A stretch of DNA of 64,000 nt from Hyphomicrobiales bacterium (GCA_025359265.1 JANYHB010000027.1:1-64000), one strand, 5' to 3'; positions 1-12,911 are shown, numbered from the stretch's first letter. Translations and numbers: made by a program. The notes: a model not told the origin generated them from the letters alone.

Positions 1-942
1 AGAACACACGCGCATGAAAGCAATCCGGTCGCGGTGGTTAGGGTCCATATTGGCCTGAATTTTAAACACCACTCCGGTGAGCCTGGGTTCAATCGCCTTC
101 ACCACGCGCTGCCGGGCTTTTTGATCTCGCGGTGGTGGCGCATAGGCAATGAGTGCATCCAATAAATCGCGAACACCGAAATTCTTCAACGCTGAGCCGA
201 AATAAACTGGCGAAAGATGGCCTTCTAAAAACGCCTGGTGATCAAAAGCGTGCCCGGCCATGGATTGCAGCTCAATCTCTTCGCGGAAATGCACAGCACC
301 GCGCGGCAAAATGTCATCAATCAATTTATCTTGCGGGCCGGAAACTGCAATGCCCTCTGGGTCCTCGTCTATGCGGCGCACGCGGTTGTGGATGAGATCA
401 TAAGTGCCAGTGAAAGTTTTGCCGATGCCGATGGGCCACACCATGGGCACAACTGTGAGGGCCAAGCCCTTTTCAATTTCATCCAGCAGAGCCAAAGGCT
501 CTTGCGCCTCGCGGTCAAACTTGTTGATGAAGGTGACGATGGGAATATCGCGCAAGCGGCAAATTTCAAACAGTTTGCGCGTGCGGTCTTCGATGCCTTT
601 GGCCCCGTCGATCACCATCACGGCAGCATCCACAGCCGTCAGTGTGCGATAGGTGTCTTCGCTGAAGTCTTCGTGGCCTGGTGTATCCAACAAATTGAAT
701 ACCACATTGTTATATTCAAAGGTCATCACCGAGGTGACAACAGAAATGCCTCTGGCCCGTTCAATTGACATCCAGTCCGAGCGGGTGCGCCTGCGGTCAC
801 CCTTGGCGCGCACTTGGCCAGCCAGCTGAATGGCACCACCGAACAGTAACAGCTTTTCGGTTAACGTGGTTTTTCCCGCGTCCGGATGGGAGATGATGGC
901 GAAGGTTCTGCGCCGCTTCGCTTCGGATTGGATGTCTGCCAT
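1..942 (-). CDS. prfC: Peptide chain release factor 3 (RF3), 5' part, cut by window edge
   Basis: Translating the reverse strand from the ATG at 942 gives 314 codons open to the window edge. RF3 is a translational GTPase that recycles RF1/RF2 from the ribosome after peptide release. Visible GTPase motifs are HPDAGKTT (P-loop, about residues 18-25), the switch I region with RARGISV, DTPGHEDF (G3), and NKFD (G4, in FINKFDRE). The HPDAGKTTLTEK form and the switch I sequence fit RF3 better than EF-G or TypA. The gene diverges from glk. The C-terminal domain lies outside the window. Confidence in the family is high. Confidence 0.93.
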   Translation of the reverse strand, partial: MADIQSEAKRRRTFAIISHPDAGKTTLTEKLLLFGGAIQLAGQVRAKGDRRRTRSDWMSIERARGISVVTSVMTFEYNNVVFNLLDTPGHEDFSEDTYRTLTAVDAAVMVIDGAKGIEDRTRKLFEICRLRDIPIVTFINKFDREAQEPLALLDEIEKGLALTVVPMVWPIGIGKTFTGTYDLIHNRVRRIDEDPEGIAVSGPQDKLIDDILPRGAVHFREEIELQSMAGHAFDHQAFLEGHLSPVYFGSALKNFGVRDLLDALIAYAPPPRDQKARQRVVKAIEPRLTGVVFKIQANMDPNHRDRIAFMRVCS

Positions 943-1025
943 GATTGCAGGCGGGCTTAGCTTCATGGGCCTGCAACGTCCAGACTTTCGTTGAATTGGC
1001 TTTGAAGCTATGGCACTAATCGCAA

Positions 1026-1970
1026 ATGACAAATCTGGCTCTCGTTGGGGATATCGGTGGCACGAATGCGCGCTTCGGCTTGCTGGAGCTTGGTTCGATG
1101 GAGGTGCGCGATGTTGAGGTGATGAAGGGGGATGATTTCCACACTTTGGAATCGGTCATTGCCTACTATCTCGACAAGCGCGGCATAACTGAATTAGCCG
1201 CGGCAGCCGTGGACGTGGCAGGCCCCGTGGACCGCGAAGAAGTGCGCCTAACCAACAGACCATGGGTATTCTCGGCTGAATCGCTGCGCATCGCAGCCCA
1301 TGCCAAGCGTTTCCGGCTGCTGAATGATTTTGAGGCCCTGGCGTGGAGCCTGCCGCACATTGCCCAAACTGATCTTGTGCAATTGGGCGGCGAGGCCAAA
1401 AGTGAGCCTTTGGTGAAAGTGGTGCTGGGGCCCGGCACAGGCCTTGGCGGGGCGGCTTTAACACCAACGCCAAGCGGCGGTTGGTTGCCCGTTGCAGGCG
1501 AAATGGGCCATCAAACACTGTGCATCGTCACCGCAGAAGAAATGGCCCTTAAAGACAAGCTGGTAGGCAAGGACAAATTCGCCGAAATCGAAGACGTGCT
1601 CACCGGTCCTGGCATGTTGGCACTCTACAATGTCATTGCTGAAAATCGCATTGCAACAACGCCCGAGCAAGTAATGAAATCTGGCCTGGCGGGCACAGAC
1701 GCTGCGGCAGAAAAAACCTTGCACCACTTCATGACTTTTTTGGTGCGCTTGGCGGGAGATATGGCCATGGCCCTGCAAGCCCGGGGCGGGGTCTATCTGG
1801 CCGGCGGCATTGCACCTTCCCTTGTTGAAAAATTAAAGGCGCCGCAATATCGCGCTGTGTTTGAAGAAAAGGGGCGGCTTTCAGATCATATGAAAACCAT
1901 ACCGCTCTATGTGATCACCGATCCGTTTCCCGCTTTCAAAGGCTGTGCCGCGGCACTCAACGCGAAATGA
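1026..1970 (+). CDS. glk: Glucokinase (Glk family)
   Basis: This 314-residue protein phosphorylates glucose to glucose-6-phosphate with ATP in the cytoplasm. The phosphate-binding motif GDIGGTNARFG is at residues 8-18, the sugar-binding LNDFEALAW has its likely catalytic Asp at 101, and GPGTGLGGA (136-144) is the second nucleotide-binding loop, followed by GEMGHQ. It has the size and motif order of the proteobacterial Glk family rather than the ROK family, and lacks the ROK zinc cysteines. The stop codon overlaps the next gene's ATG (ATGA, 4 bp), so glk and pncA are probably co-transcribed. Confidence 0.93.
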   Translation: MTNLALVGDIGGTNARFGLLELGSMEVRDVEVMKGDDFHTLESVIAYYLDKRGITELAAAAVDVAGPVDREEVRLTNRPWVFSAESLRIAAHAKRFRLLNDFEALAWSLPHIAQTDLVQLGGEAKSEPLVKVVLGPGTGLGGAALTPTPSGGWLPVAGEMGHQTLCIVTAEEMALKDKLVGKDKFAEIEDVLTGPGMLALYNVIAENRIATTPEQVMKSGLAGTDAAAEKTLHHFMTFLVRLAGDMAMALQARGGVYLAGGIAPSLVEKLKAPQYRAVFEEKGRLSDHMKTIPLYVITDPFPAFKGCAAALNAK

Positions 1971-2566
1971 AAAATTCGGTTTTACTGGTCATTGATGTGC
2001 AGAATGATTTCTGCCCAGGTGGATTGCTGGCAGTGAATGGCGGCAACGAAATCGTGCCACTGATTAACAAAATGGCGCACGAATATGCAAATGTGGTGTT
2101 GACTCAGGATTGGCACCCAGCGGGCCATGCGTCTTTCGCGTCTCAGCATGATGGTCTCCAGCCTTTCACGCAAATCGAATTGTCTTATGGCCCCCAAACC
2201 CTATGGCCCGATCATTGTATCATCGGCTCATCAGGTGCTGAATTCCACAATGGTCTGGATCTGCCCTATGCTGAATTGATCATCCGAAAAGGCTTTGACA
2301 AGGCCATCGATTCTTACTCGGCGTTTTTTGAGAACGATCATAAAACTCCCACCGGCCTCGGCGGCTATCTAAAAGAGCGCGGGTTCACCCGTATCACCTG
2401 CGTCGGGCTCGCCTTCGATTACTGCGTGCGTTACTCGGCCGAAGATGCGGTGAAACTAGGTTTCAAAGTGGAAGTAATCGAAGCCGCAACCCGCGCCATT
2501 GGTCTGGGCGGCACGGTGGCAGCAACGAAGAAGAGTTTTGCTGAGCGTGGAGTCGCGTTGCGTTAA
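1967..2566 (+). CDS. pncA: Nicotinamidase / pyrazinamidase
   Basis: This 199-residue cysteine hydrolase of the isochorismatase fold deamidates nicotinamide to nicotinate for NAD salvage. The catalytic triad is readable as D10 (in VIDVQNDF), K108 (in IIRKGF) and C153 (in FDYCVRY). The metal-binding segment TQDWHPAGHASF (46-57) supplies the Asp and His ligands. Length is typical. It is translationally coupled to glk and converges on the aldehyde dehydrogenase gene, whose 3' end overlaps it by 4 bp. Confidence 0.93.
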   Translation: MKNSVLLVIDVQNDFCPGGLLAVNGGNEIVPLINKMAHEYANVVLTQDWHPAGHASFASQHDGLQPFTQIELSYGPQTLWPDHCIIGSSGAEFHNGLDLPYAELIIRKGFDKAIDSYSAFFENDHKTPTGLGGYLKERGFTRITCVGLAFDYCVRYSAEDAVKLGFKVEVIEAATRAIGLGGTVAATKKSFAERGVALR

Positions 2567-4002
2567 ACAGAACTCACATAAGCGGTTTTCACCGCCGTAT
2601 AAAACTCTGTCGCATAGCGCCCTTGCTCACGAGGCCCGAAGCTGGAACCCTTGCGGCCACCAAATGCCACATGATAATCCACGCCAGCCGTAGGCAAGTT
2701 CACCATTACCATGCCCGCTTGCGCTTTGCGGCGGAAGTCATTGGCTGATTTGAGCGACTGTGTGTAAATGCCTGACGACAAACCAAACGGCGTGTCATTA
2801 GCCACGGCCAAAGCTTCCTCATAGGAATCCACCTTGATTACCGTAGCCACTGGCCCGAAGATTTCTTCTTGGTTGATGCGCATGGAATTTCTGGTTTTCA
2901 CAAACAATGCGGGTGAAAGATAATAGCCTTTGGTGTCGCGGTTCAAACGTTCGCCACCCCATGCCAGCTCAGCGCCTTCTTCGCGGCCAATACGGATGTA
3001 GTCCTCATCTTGTTTCATCTGTGTTTCATCAACCACCGGGCCGATTTGTGTACCCTCTTTCAAAGCGTGATCAACCTTCAGGCCTTTCAACGCGGTGATG
3101 GCTTTATCCACAAAGGCATCGTAGATTTTGCTCTGCACGATAAGGCGCGAAGACGCTGTGCAACGCTGGCCGGTTTGGAAAAAGGCACCATCTACAGCTC
3201 CGGCAACAGCGGCATCCAGGTTTGCATCATCCAAGATCACCAAGGGATTCTTGCCGCCCATCTCTAATTGAAATTTGCGGTTATGCGCGATGCAAGCCTG
3301 CGCCACTTTTGCACCAGTCCCGACTGAGCCCGTAAAGGAAAGGGCATTCACATCTTTCGAATCAAGCATGGCTTGACCCACAACCGAACCACGCCCCATC
3401 ACCAAATTAAAGACGCCTTTGGGCAAGCCAGAGCGCGATATAATTTCAGCAAGCGCCCAAGCAGTCGCCGGCACCAGATCAGCAGGTTTGAATACCACGG
3501 CATTGCCATAAGCCAAAGCCGGCGCAATTTTCCAAGCCGGAATGGCGATGGGGAAATTCCATGGGCAGATGAGGCCCACCACGCCAACCGCTTCACGCGT
3601 GATCGTCACATCCACATTGGGCCGCACGGACGAAACCTGTGTGCCCTCAATGCGCAAGGCTTCCTGTGCAAAGAATTTGAAAATCTGCGCTGCTCGCGTG
3701 GTCTCGGCAATGCCATTGGCCAAAGGTTTGCCCTCTTCGCGCGAAAGTATGCGGCCGATTTCTTCTTTGCGGGCGAGAAGTTCCGTGCCGATCATCTCCA
3801 GCGCATCGCAGCGTTGCTGTGGCGTTGAAAGCCCCCAAGCAAAGCTGGCGGATTTGGCTGCTGCGATGGCTTCCTCAGTTTGCGCTTTGTTGGCCTGAGT
3901 GAATTCACCTACCACATCGCTGATGTCCGATGGGTTGATGTCCGTGGTTACACCCACGCCTTCCATCCAACTACCTGCAATGAAATTCTGCTTTGCAGCC
4001 AT
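2563..4002 (-). CDS. Aldehyde dehydrogenase (semialdehyde dehydrogenase-like)
   Basis: This is an NAD(P)-dependent aldehyde dehydrogenase of 479 residues from the ATG at 4002, which has GAGGAA 8 bases upstream; a TTG start at 4017 is also possible. Active-site residues are N149 (CPWNFP), E247 (LEMGGKNP) and C281 (GQRCTASS). The N-terminal INPSD and the segment STPQQR followed by ILSREEGK resemble the alpha-ketoglutaric semialdehyde (2,5-dioxovalerate) dehydrogenase branch, which oxidizes semialdehydes from sugar-acid breakdown. The substrate cannot be fixed from sequence alone. The gene stands alone between pncA (convergent) and gyrB (same strand). Confidence 0.88.
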   Translation of the reverse strand: MAAKQNFIAGSWMEGVGVTTDINPSDISDVVGEFTQANKAQTEEAIAAAKSASFAWGLSTPQQRCDALEMIGTELLARKEEIGRILSREEGKPLANGIAETTRAAQIFKFFAQEALRIEGTQVSSVRPNVDVTITREAVGVVGLICPWNFPIAIPAWKIAPALAYGNAVVFKPADLVPATAWALAEIISRSGLPKGVFNLVMGRGSVVGQAMLDSKDVNALSFTGSVGTGAKVAQACIAHNRKFQLEMGGKNPLVILDDANLDAAVAGAVDGAFFQTGQRCTASSRLIVQSKIYDAFVDKAITALKGLKVDHALKEGTQIGPVVDETQMKQDEDYIRIGREEGAELAWGGERLNRDTKGYYLSPALFVKTRNSMRINQEEIFGPVATVIKVDSYEEALAVANDTPFGLSSGIYTQSLKSANDFRRKAQAGMVMVNLPTAGVDYHVAFGGRKGSSFGPREQGRYATEFYTAVKTAYVSSV

Positions 4003-4071
4003 GCTCAAATTCCTCAATTAATTTGTATGATAATTAGCAGACTTGTTCAGTGAGGCAAAGCGGCGAAACCA

Positions 4072-7630
<3,559 letters not shown>

Positions 7631-7633
7631 CAG

Positions 7634-8746
7634 TTAGACACGCATCGGCATCAGCACAAAGAGTGAGTGTTCATCTTTCGGATCGCGCACCACGGTGGGC
7701 GAGCCGGCGTCATTAAACTCAAAGCGCATGGTTTCAGCCTTCACTTGCGAAGCAACGTCTAAAAGATAGCGTGAATTGAAGCCAATTTCCATCGGCTCAC
7801 GGTCATACGCAACCTGGATTTCCTCTTCGGCAGAGCCAGAGTCTGGGTTGTTCACCACCATTGTCAGCTTGCCCTCGCCCAACGCCAGTTTCACCGCACG
7901 GCTTTTTTCAAATGAGATGGTGGACACACGGTCCACCGCTTCGGCAAACTGCTTGGCATCTGCTACCAAAATCTTGTCATTGCCGCGCGGGATCACGCGC
8001 TCATAGTCTGGGAAAGTGCCATCGATCAGTTTAGACGTCAGCACGAGCTTGCCCGCTTTGAAGCGGATTTTCTGTGACGAGATGGAAACCTCAACTTCGC
8101 CATCATCGCCTTCCAGCAGCTTCACCAGTTCCAAAACTGTTTTACGCGGCACAATGATGCCAGGCATGTCTTGCGCCCCGGCAGGCAGCGCCATTTGGCT
8201 TTGCGCCAACCGGTGGCCGTCAGTTGCCACGGCGCGCAAGTGATTGCCCAGTTTCACCTCATGAAAATAAATTCCATTGAGATAATACCGCGTTTCTTCA
8301 GTTGAAATGGCAAACCGCGTGCGCTCAATTAGGAAGCGCAGCTCGGTTGAGGCCAGCGTAAATGTATTGCCAAACTCACCGCTGGAAAGATCAGGAAAAT
8401 CCTCAGGCGGCAAAGCTTGCAAAGCAAAACGTGAGCGACCGGCCACGATGGCCACGCGGCCTTTGTCGCCGGCTTGGTTAAGTTCGAGCTGGGCCCCATC
8501 AGGCAGTTTGCGCACAATGTCATAAACCATGTGGGCGGGCACGGTGGCCGCACCCTCTTGGGCCACGTCAGCGGCTACAGATTCTACAATCTCAAGATCA
8601 AGATCAGTGGCCGTGAGCTTCACCTCGCCGCCCTTGGCATGAATCATGACGTTGGATAGAATAGGAATGGTATTGCGCCGCTCCACCACACTCTGAACGT
8701 GATTCAACGCTTTTAAAAAAGCCGATTTTTCAAGTGTAACGCGCAT
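7634..8746 (-). CDS. dnaN: DNA polymerase III beta subunit (sliding clamp)
   Basis: DnaN forms the dimeric ring that tethers replicative polymerase to DNA. The start chosen is the ATG at 8746 (370 residues), giving the canonical N-terminus MRVTLEKSAFLKAL; an in-frame ATG at 8770 would add eight unconserved residues. Three clamp domains are implied by length and by the family motifs PILSNV near the N-terminus and the C-terminal end VLMPMRV. It lies 58 bp downstream of dnaA and 3 bp before recF. Confidence 0.96.
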   Translation of the reverse strand: MRVTLEKSAFLKALNHVQSVVERRNTIPILSNVMIHAKGGEVKLTATDLDLEIVESVAADVAQEGAATVPAHMVYDIVRKLPDGAQLELNQAGDKGRVAIVAGRSRFALQALPPEDFPDLSSGEFGNTFTLASTELRFLIERTRFAISTEETRYYLNGIYFHEVKLGNHLRAVATDGHRLAQSQMALPAGAQDMPGIIVPRKTVLELVKLLEGDDGEVEVSISSQKIRFKAGKLVLTSKLIDGTFPDYERVIPRGNDKILVADAKQFAEAVDRVSTISFEKSRAVKLALGEGKLTMVVNNPDSGSAEEEIQVAYDREPMEIGFNSRYLLDVASQVKAETMRFEFNDAGSPTVVRDPKDEHSLFVLMPMRV

Positions 8747-8804
8747 GCTGCTGACTGTCCCTTTGGACAAGAGACAATGGCGAAACTACGCACCAAATTC
8801 AAGT

Positions 8805-10244
8805 TTATTGCTGCTCAACCAACCTTATCAACAGGGCGAGCTCACGAGCCAGTTTGTCATCATTCTTCATCTGCTGGTCAATTTTACGCACCGCATGAAG
8901 AACGGTAGAGTGATCACGCCCGCCAAAACGGCGGCCAATTTCCGGAAGCGAACGCGCGGTCAGCTTTTTGGCCAAATACATCCCAATTTGGCGCGGCATA
9001 ACCACCTCGCGGGCACGGCGCGGCGAAAGCAAATCATTGCGGCCCACATTATAGTGGCGGCTGATCACTTTCAGAATGTCTTCGATCTTGATCCGGCTGG
9101 TATCAGCCGATCCTGCCGCATCACGCAAAACCATGGACGCCAGATCAACGGTGATGGATGATTTATTGAACTGTTGATAGGCCACCAGCTTGTTCAAGGC
9201 ACCTTCCAACTCCCGGCCACCACCGGTAATCCGCTCTGCTACAAGCGCCAGTATTTCCGGTGCAATGGTGGTCGACGGATCATTGCGCAACATGATCATG
9301 TGGCGCTGTTCCACAATTTTGCGGCGTTGCTCCACATCGGGTGTTTCAATATCAATCACCAACCCACCCAACAGGCGTGAGCGCATGCGCTGATCAATCG
9401 TATCAAGTTGCGTTGGCGGCACGTCGGCCGCAATCACCACTTGCCGTTTCGCATCCACCAACGAATTGAAGGCATGGCTAAATTCCTGCAGCATGGCTTT
9501 GCCTTGGAGGAACTGGAAATCATCAATCAACAATACATCCACGTTGCTGAATTGGTCTTTGAAGGCCAGTGTATCGCGGTTGCGAATGGCATGAATGAAG
9601 CCATACATAAAACGTTCTGCCGTCAGCATCAAAACCTTGCGGCCCGGTTGCAGCTGGCGCACGCGTTGGGCCAAACCATTCAATAAATGGGTTTTGCCCA
9701 AGCCCGCGGCTGAGTGAATATAGAGGGGGTTGAACGTCAAAGCTTGGCCCGCGGTGCCGTTGGCCACGCGCATCACGGCGGCATGGGCCAGCTGGTTGGA
9801 AGCACCAATCACGAACGTATCAAAAGTTTGGGTCTCATCCAAAGCCGCGCCGCGCTCTGGCACAAGAAGTGATTGGATTTGCGCCGCCGTTGCACTGTTG
9901 CGTTCCGGCGATGGTGACCGTGGCGCATCACTGCCAACTGACTTGGTGGATTCGCCTTGCTGCCTCACACGAACATGGAGCGACTGCAAAACGCCCATCT
10001 CACCCTCAGCCACTTTACGCAGCTTGTTGACATAATGGTTCTCAATCCAACTTTTTAGAAAGCGAGTGGGAACGGAAACCGTCAATTGTCCGAGTGAAAG
10101 TTCTTCACAGTCCATGCGGGCAAACCAGCTATTAAAGAGATCATCTCCCAACTCAGCCTTTAGCCTGGCCGCCACTTTGCTCCACTGACTACGCAACAAC
10201 ACTTTGTTATCAGTGCCTAACCGCTCAACCGCTGCTTGTTTCAT
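8805..10244 (-). CDS. dnaA: Chromosomal replication initiator DnaA
   Basis: DnaA binds origin boxes and opens the duplex. In the 479-residue protein the N-terminal DnaB-interaction domain (FNSWFARM) is followed by a variable linker rich in Ser, Pro and Arg (about residues 100-125), the AAA+ domain with Walker [11 protein letters not shown] near 180 and Walker [10 protein letters not shown] near 240, and the C-terminal DnaA signature [15 protein letters not shown] near 444. It leads a tight minus-strand block dnaA-dnaN-recF-gyrB. A perfect CtrA-type box lies about 420 bp upstream, suggesting cell-cycle control. Confidence 0.97.
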   Translation of the reverse strand: MKQAAVERLGTDNKVLLRSQWSKVAARLKAELGDDLFNSWFARMDCEELSLGQLTVSVPTRFLKSWIENHYVNKLRKVAEGEMGVLQSLHVRVRQQGESTKSVGSDAPRSPSPERNSATAAQIQSLLVPERGAALDETQTFDTFVIGASNQLAHAAVMRVANGTAGQALTFNPLYIHSAAGLGKTHLLNGLAQRVRQLQPGRKVLMLTAERFMYGFIHAIRNRDTLAFKDQFSNVDVLLIDDFQFLQGKAMLQEFSHAFNSLVDAKRQVVIAADVPPTQLDTIDQRMRSRLLGGLVIDIETPDVEQRRKIVEQRHMIMLRNDPSTTIAPEILALVAERITGGGRELEGALNKLVAYQQFNKSSITVDLASMVLRDAAGSADTSRIKIEDILKVISRHYNVGRNDLLSPRRAREVVMPRQIGMYLAKKLTARSLPEIGRRFGGRDHSTVLHAVRKIDQQMKNDDKLARELALLIRLVEQQ

Positions 10245-10770
10245 TTTGCCTCATGCCCATAAGTCTGCATTCACATGCCAAGAGCATGTGTTGCTTGTGT
10301 TTCAACAATTTTAGAATTAGGGAGCTTTGCCCCCATGAACACACCAACTCACTGCACTAATCGTCCAAACTCATAACTCTTCCCCCACCATCAAGCTGAA
10401 CACTTGAAACCCTATCGTAAAACTCGGATGCGTGATTGCCTCTCCCGCCACCTCTCGTGAAAAACGCTAGTCAAACCTGCGGTGACCCTGCAATAAGTTT
10501 TGCAAGTCCTTCCGTACACGGAGCATGGAATTGCCGATAATATGGCCCTACTTCTTCGTAAGTGTTTATATTAAGTATCTGAATTATATGTATAAAAAGT
10601 GGTAGCACCTTAATTTGTCACAGATGCAATAAATGCGTCAAAGCTGGCTTTGGTTAGCCAAAAACTTAACAATTCATTAACAACTGAACCTAAATTTTTC
10701 ACCAACCGTCATAAGCCATTGATTTTATTTGTCTTTGCCTGTCACTAACCTTCCGTGTTCGGACAAACAA
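10245..10770. other. dnaA upstream control region, possible oriC
   Basis: This 0.5 kb gene-free stretch lies between dnaA and the rpsT terminator. It contains an AT-rich core (about 10563-10600, with TATAAT on the minus strand at 10583-10588 as a possible dnaA -10) and a CtrA-type box at 10666-10681. I found no consensus TTATCCACA DnaA box and no GANTC methylation site here. The neighbourhood fits an origin or a dnaA promoter, but in several alphaproteobacteria the origin lies elsewhere (near hemE), so the oriC call is weak. Confidence 0.35.
10666..10681. promoter_or_regulatory. CtrA-type binding site upstream of dnaA
   Basis: The sequence TTAACAATTCATTAAC matches TTAA-N7-TTAAC exactly. CtrA is the alphaproteobacterial response regulator that controls origin firing and cell-cycle genes. 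The site is in the non-coding gap between dnaA and rpsT. Binding is inferred from motif match and location only. Confidence 0.55.
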
Positions 10771-10800
10771 AAACGCCGCGCGAGGTTTCGAGCGGCGTTT
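10760..10800 (-). terminator. Intrinsic terminator of rpsT
   Basis: The arms AAACGCCGC (10771-10779) and GCGGCGTTT (10792-10800) pair perfectly, with a small inner CGA/TCG pairing and a GGTT loop. On the minus strand the hairpin is followed by TTTTTGTTTG. It lies about 55 bp past the rpsT stop codon and would insulate dnaA from rpsT transcription. Confidence 0.85.
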
Positions 10801-10855
10801 CGTTTAGATTAACTGAGTAGAATTCAGGCGCACGGTCGCGCCAAGACCGGCGAGC

Positions 10856-11122
10856 CTAGCCCTTCATGGCCCGAACGCGCAGCGTCAACCGCGAAACTTT
10901 CCGCGACGCGGCGTTTTTGTGCATTACACCTTTATTGGCACCGCGCATCACTTCCGTCGTGGCCAGCTTCAAGGCGCTTTCAGCGTCTACCTTCTTGCCC
11001 TCAACAATCGCTTCTTCAACTTTGCGCACGGATGTGCGCACTTTGCTGATGCGGTTCCTGTTTACAGTCGCTTTGCGCGCCGAGCTGCGGGCGGCTTTTT
11101 TGGCAGATGAAGTATTGGCCAT
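10856..11122 (-). CDS. rpsT: 30S ribosomal protein S20
   Basis: This 88-residue, strongly basic protein binds 16S rRNA early in 30S assembly. The N-terminus [14 protein letters not shown], the central [16 protein letters not shown] and the segment [15 protein letters not shown] are typical of bS20, and the length matches. It has its own promoter (11228-11256) and terminator (10760-10800), so it is a single-gene unit. rpsT immediately upstream of dnaA is a common arrangement in the Rhizobiales. Confidence 0.96.
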   Translation of the reverse strand: MANTSSAKKAARSSARKATVNRNRISKVRTSVRKVEEAIVEGKKVDAESALKLATTEVMRGANKGVMHKNAASRKVSRLTLRVRAMKG

Positions 11123-11227
11123 GAATGATCCTAGTTAAACTTTAAAACTGTTGGTGTCTGAATCGGGGCCGAGACAGGTTCCTGAACGCTAAGTCCAAGA
11201 AACGCTTCACAGCTTGAGAATGGCGGG

Positions 11228-11256
11228 CTTATAGTAAGCCAAATTCAAACCGTCAA
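11228..11256 (-). promoter_or_regulatory. Sigma-70-type promoter of rpsT
   Basis: On the minus strand TTGACG (11256-11251) and TATAAG (11233-11228) are separated by exactly 17 bp. This predicts transcription starting near 11220 and a leader of about 100 nt before the rpsT ATG at 11122. Confidence 0.65.
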
Positions 11257-11292
11257 CCGCCGATTCTTCAGTTCGCTTGTGGGAGTAAACTT

Positions 11293-11640
11293 GTGACGCA
11301 ATATAGTGAAAATCGCCCGTGGGGTTCCTTTCATGTGTTGGATGAAAGCCAGGGTTATAAAGTGAAACGCATTGTGGTGAAAGAGGGCGGCCGCCTTTCG
11401 TTGCAAAGCCACAAACACCGCGCTGAACATTGGACAGTGGTTGAAGGTACGGCCACAGTCACCGTGGATGTCAAGGTTGCAGCTATGACGCGCGGCCAAG
11501 CAGTGGATATTCCCCTCGGCGCAAAACATCGCCTCGAGAATCTGCACAAAGGTGAAGTCACGTTGATTGAAGTGCAGTTCGGCGCCTATCTCGGCGAAGA
11601 TGATATCATTCGCTATGAAGATGCTTATGCCCGCGCCTGA
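11293..11640 (+). CDS. Cupin-type mannose-6-phosphate isomerase
   Basis: This 115-residue single-domain cupin corresponds to the type II mannose-6-phosphate isomerase domain, which interconverts mannose-6-phosphate and fructose-6-phosphate; in other bacteria it is the C-terminal half of ManC. Family features are the N-terminal RPWGSFHVLDE, the cupin metal motif HKHRAEHWTVVEG (ligands His, His, Glu/His), and the second cupin motif with PLGAKHRLEN. It overlaps the ROK kinase gene, which suggests a paired role in hexose phosphorylation and isomerization. It could act on a sugar phosphate other than mannose-6-phosphate. Confidence 0.8.
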   Translation: MTQYSENRPWGSFHVLDESQGYKVKRIVVKEGGRLSLQSHKHRAEHWTVVEGTATVTVDVKVAAMTRGQAVDIPLGAKHRLENLHKGEVTLIEVQFGAYLGEDDIIRYEDAYARA

Positions 11641-12565
11641 TGGTGTCAAAAACCATGCGCCCGGCACCGTCACCAAGAAGCAGCACGAACGGCGCATTGG
11701 CGTGGATATCGGAGGTACCAAAATCGACGCTTTGGTTTTTGACCACGCCGACAAAGTGATATTCGAAAAGCGCATCGATACCCCAAAAGACTATGAACCC
11801 ATGATCAAAGCTGTTGCAGGTTTGGTTGAAGAGGCCGGCAAAGGCACAGTGGGGATTGGCGCGCCAGGTTCTGGCGATCCCGAAACGGGGGTATGGCGAA
11901 ACTCCAATTTTGTGGCCTCTAACGGTCAAACTTTGGCGAAAGACTTGGAGGCGGCTATTGGCCGCCCCATTCGTATCGAGAATGATGCCAATTGCTTTGC
12001 TTTGTCAGAAGCCAAAGACGGCGCTGGCGCGGGGTTTGGCAGCATCGCTTTTTTTACCATCGGCACGGGCCTCGGCGGTGGCTTGGTAATTGATGGCAAA
12101 ATCATTCGCGGGGCACATGCCGAAGCTGCTGAATTTGGCCACACCGGCCTGCCTTGGATGACCGAGCTTGATTGGCCGCCGGTCAAATGCTTTTGCGGCA
12201 AGCAGGGATGCGCTGAAATGTATGTGTCTGGCACCGGTTTGGTGCTGGATTACAAGCGCGTCACGGGATTTGAACTCACCGGCCAGGAAATTATCGCGCG
12301 TGCAAGGCTAGGGGCCGTTGCCGCAGCCGCAGCACTGATGCGCATGCAAGACCGTTTCGCCCGCATCTGCGCCAATATTCTGAATGTGATCGATCCCGAC
12401 ATCTTCGTCATGGGCGGTGGCTTGTCAACCCTGCCGGAGCTGGTGGAGGAATTGCCCCCTCACATCGCTCGCTATACATTCAGCGGCAAGGCCATACCGC
12501 GCGTTGAAAGAGCAAAACACGGCGGCAACAGCGGCGTGCGCGGTGCAGCCAGGTTGTGGGGTTAA
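11627..12565 (+). CDS. ROK-family sugar kinase (fructokinase/N-acetylhexosamine kinase-like)
   Basis: This is a ROK kinase of 312 residues, using the ATG at 11627 with GAAG 7 bases upstream; it overlaps the cupin gene by 14 bp and longer in-frame starts exist. Motifs are GVDIGGTKIDALV near the N-terminus (phosphate loop), IENDANCFALSE (catalytic Asp), GTGLGGGLVIDG (adenosine loop), and the ROK zinc motif CFCGKQGCAE. The substrate is probably fructose or an N-acetylated hexosamine; sequence alone does not decide. Its last 14 codons recur 0.7 kb downstream, beyond higBA, as a diverged copy (see 13253-13299). Confidence 0.85.
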   Translation: MPAPDGVKNHAPGTVTKKQHERRIGVDIGGTKIDALVFDHADKVIFEKRIDTPKDYEPMIKAVAGLVEEAGKGTVGIGAPGSGDPETGVWRNSNFVASNGQTLAKDLEAAIGRPIRIENDANCFALSEAKDGAGAGFGSIAFFTIGTGLGGGLVIDGKIIRGAHAEAAEFGHTGLPWMTELDWPPVKCFCGKQGCAEMYVSGTGLVLDYKRVTGFELTGQEIIARARLGAVAAAAALMRMQDRFARICANILNVIDPDIFVMGGGLSTLPELVEELPPHIARYTFSGKAIPRVERAKHGGNSGVRGAARLWG

Positions 12566-12567
12566 AC
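12521..12567 (+). repeat. Direct repeat copy 1: 3' end of the ROK kinase gene
   Basis: This 47-bp segment, containing the last codons and stop of the ROK gene, recurs at 13253-13299 with 40 of 47 bases identical, including an exact first 20 bases. The two copies bracket higBA. Within the 14 coding codons five of six differences are synonymous. Confidence 0.85.
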
Positions 12568-12583
12568 GGTGTTATAGTAACGC

Positions 12584-12612
12584 TTGACGTTAATAACGAC
12601 ATCCATTATTAT
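12584..12612 (+). promoter_or_regulatory. higBA promoter with internal palindrome
   Basis: TTGACG (12584-12589) and TATTAT (12607-12612) are spaced by 17 bp, a strong sigma-70-type match. A perfect palindrome CGTTAATAACG (12588-12598) lies at the start of the spacer and is a natural operator for the HigA antitoxin. The predicted transcription start is only 2-3 bases before the higB ATG at 12621, so the message would be nearly leaderless. Confidence 0.6.
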
Positions 12613-12620
12613 ATGTAATC

Positions 12621-12899
12621 ATGATCAAGTCATTCGCTGACGCGGACACCAAGCGCTTGTTTGAGCTTGGTCATGTGCGGCGTTGGGCCAGCATTGAGCG
12701 ACAGGCGCTGCGCAAAGTGGTGCAACTCGATCTCGCCGTGACTTTGGGTGACATGCGAGTGCCACCCGGCAATCGGTTGGAGGCCCTGAGTGGGAATCGC
12801 AAAGGTCAATGGAGTATCCGCATCAATGACCAGTTCCGCTTGTGTTTCCGCTGGACTGACGAAGGCCCCACAGATGTTGAAATCGTTGACTATCATTAG
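12621..12899 (+). CDS. higB: HigB-type toxin (RelE superfamily)
   Basis: This 92-residue protein matches the HigB branch of the RelE/ParE fold, mRNA interferases that cut translated mRNA on the ribosome. Characteristic segments are SFADADTKRLFELG at the N-terminus, the central PPGNRLEALSGNRKGQWSI, and INDQFRLCFRWTDEG with the basic and aromatic residues of the active region. Toxin-first order and a downstream XRE antitoxin 12 bp away are the standard higBA arrangement. The module sits between two copies of the ROK kinase gene's 3' end. Confidence 0.88.
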   Translation: MIKSFADADTKRLFELGHVRRWASIERQALRKVVQLDLAVTLGDMRVPPGNRLEALSGNRKGQWSIRINDQFRLCFRWTDEGPTDVEIVDYH

Positions 12900-12911
12900 A
12901 GGAATGAGAGC

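Noticed and set aside
10245-10770. Definite oriC
   Set aside because: No cluster of consensus DnaA boxes could be found, and origin position in this group is variable; kept only as a low-confidence possibility.
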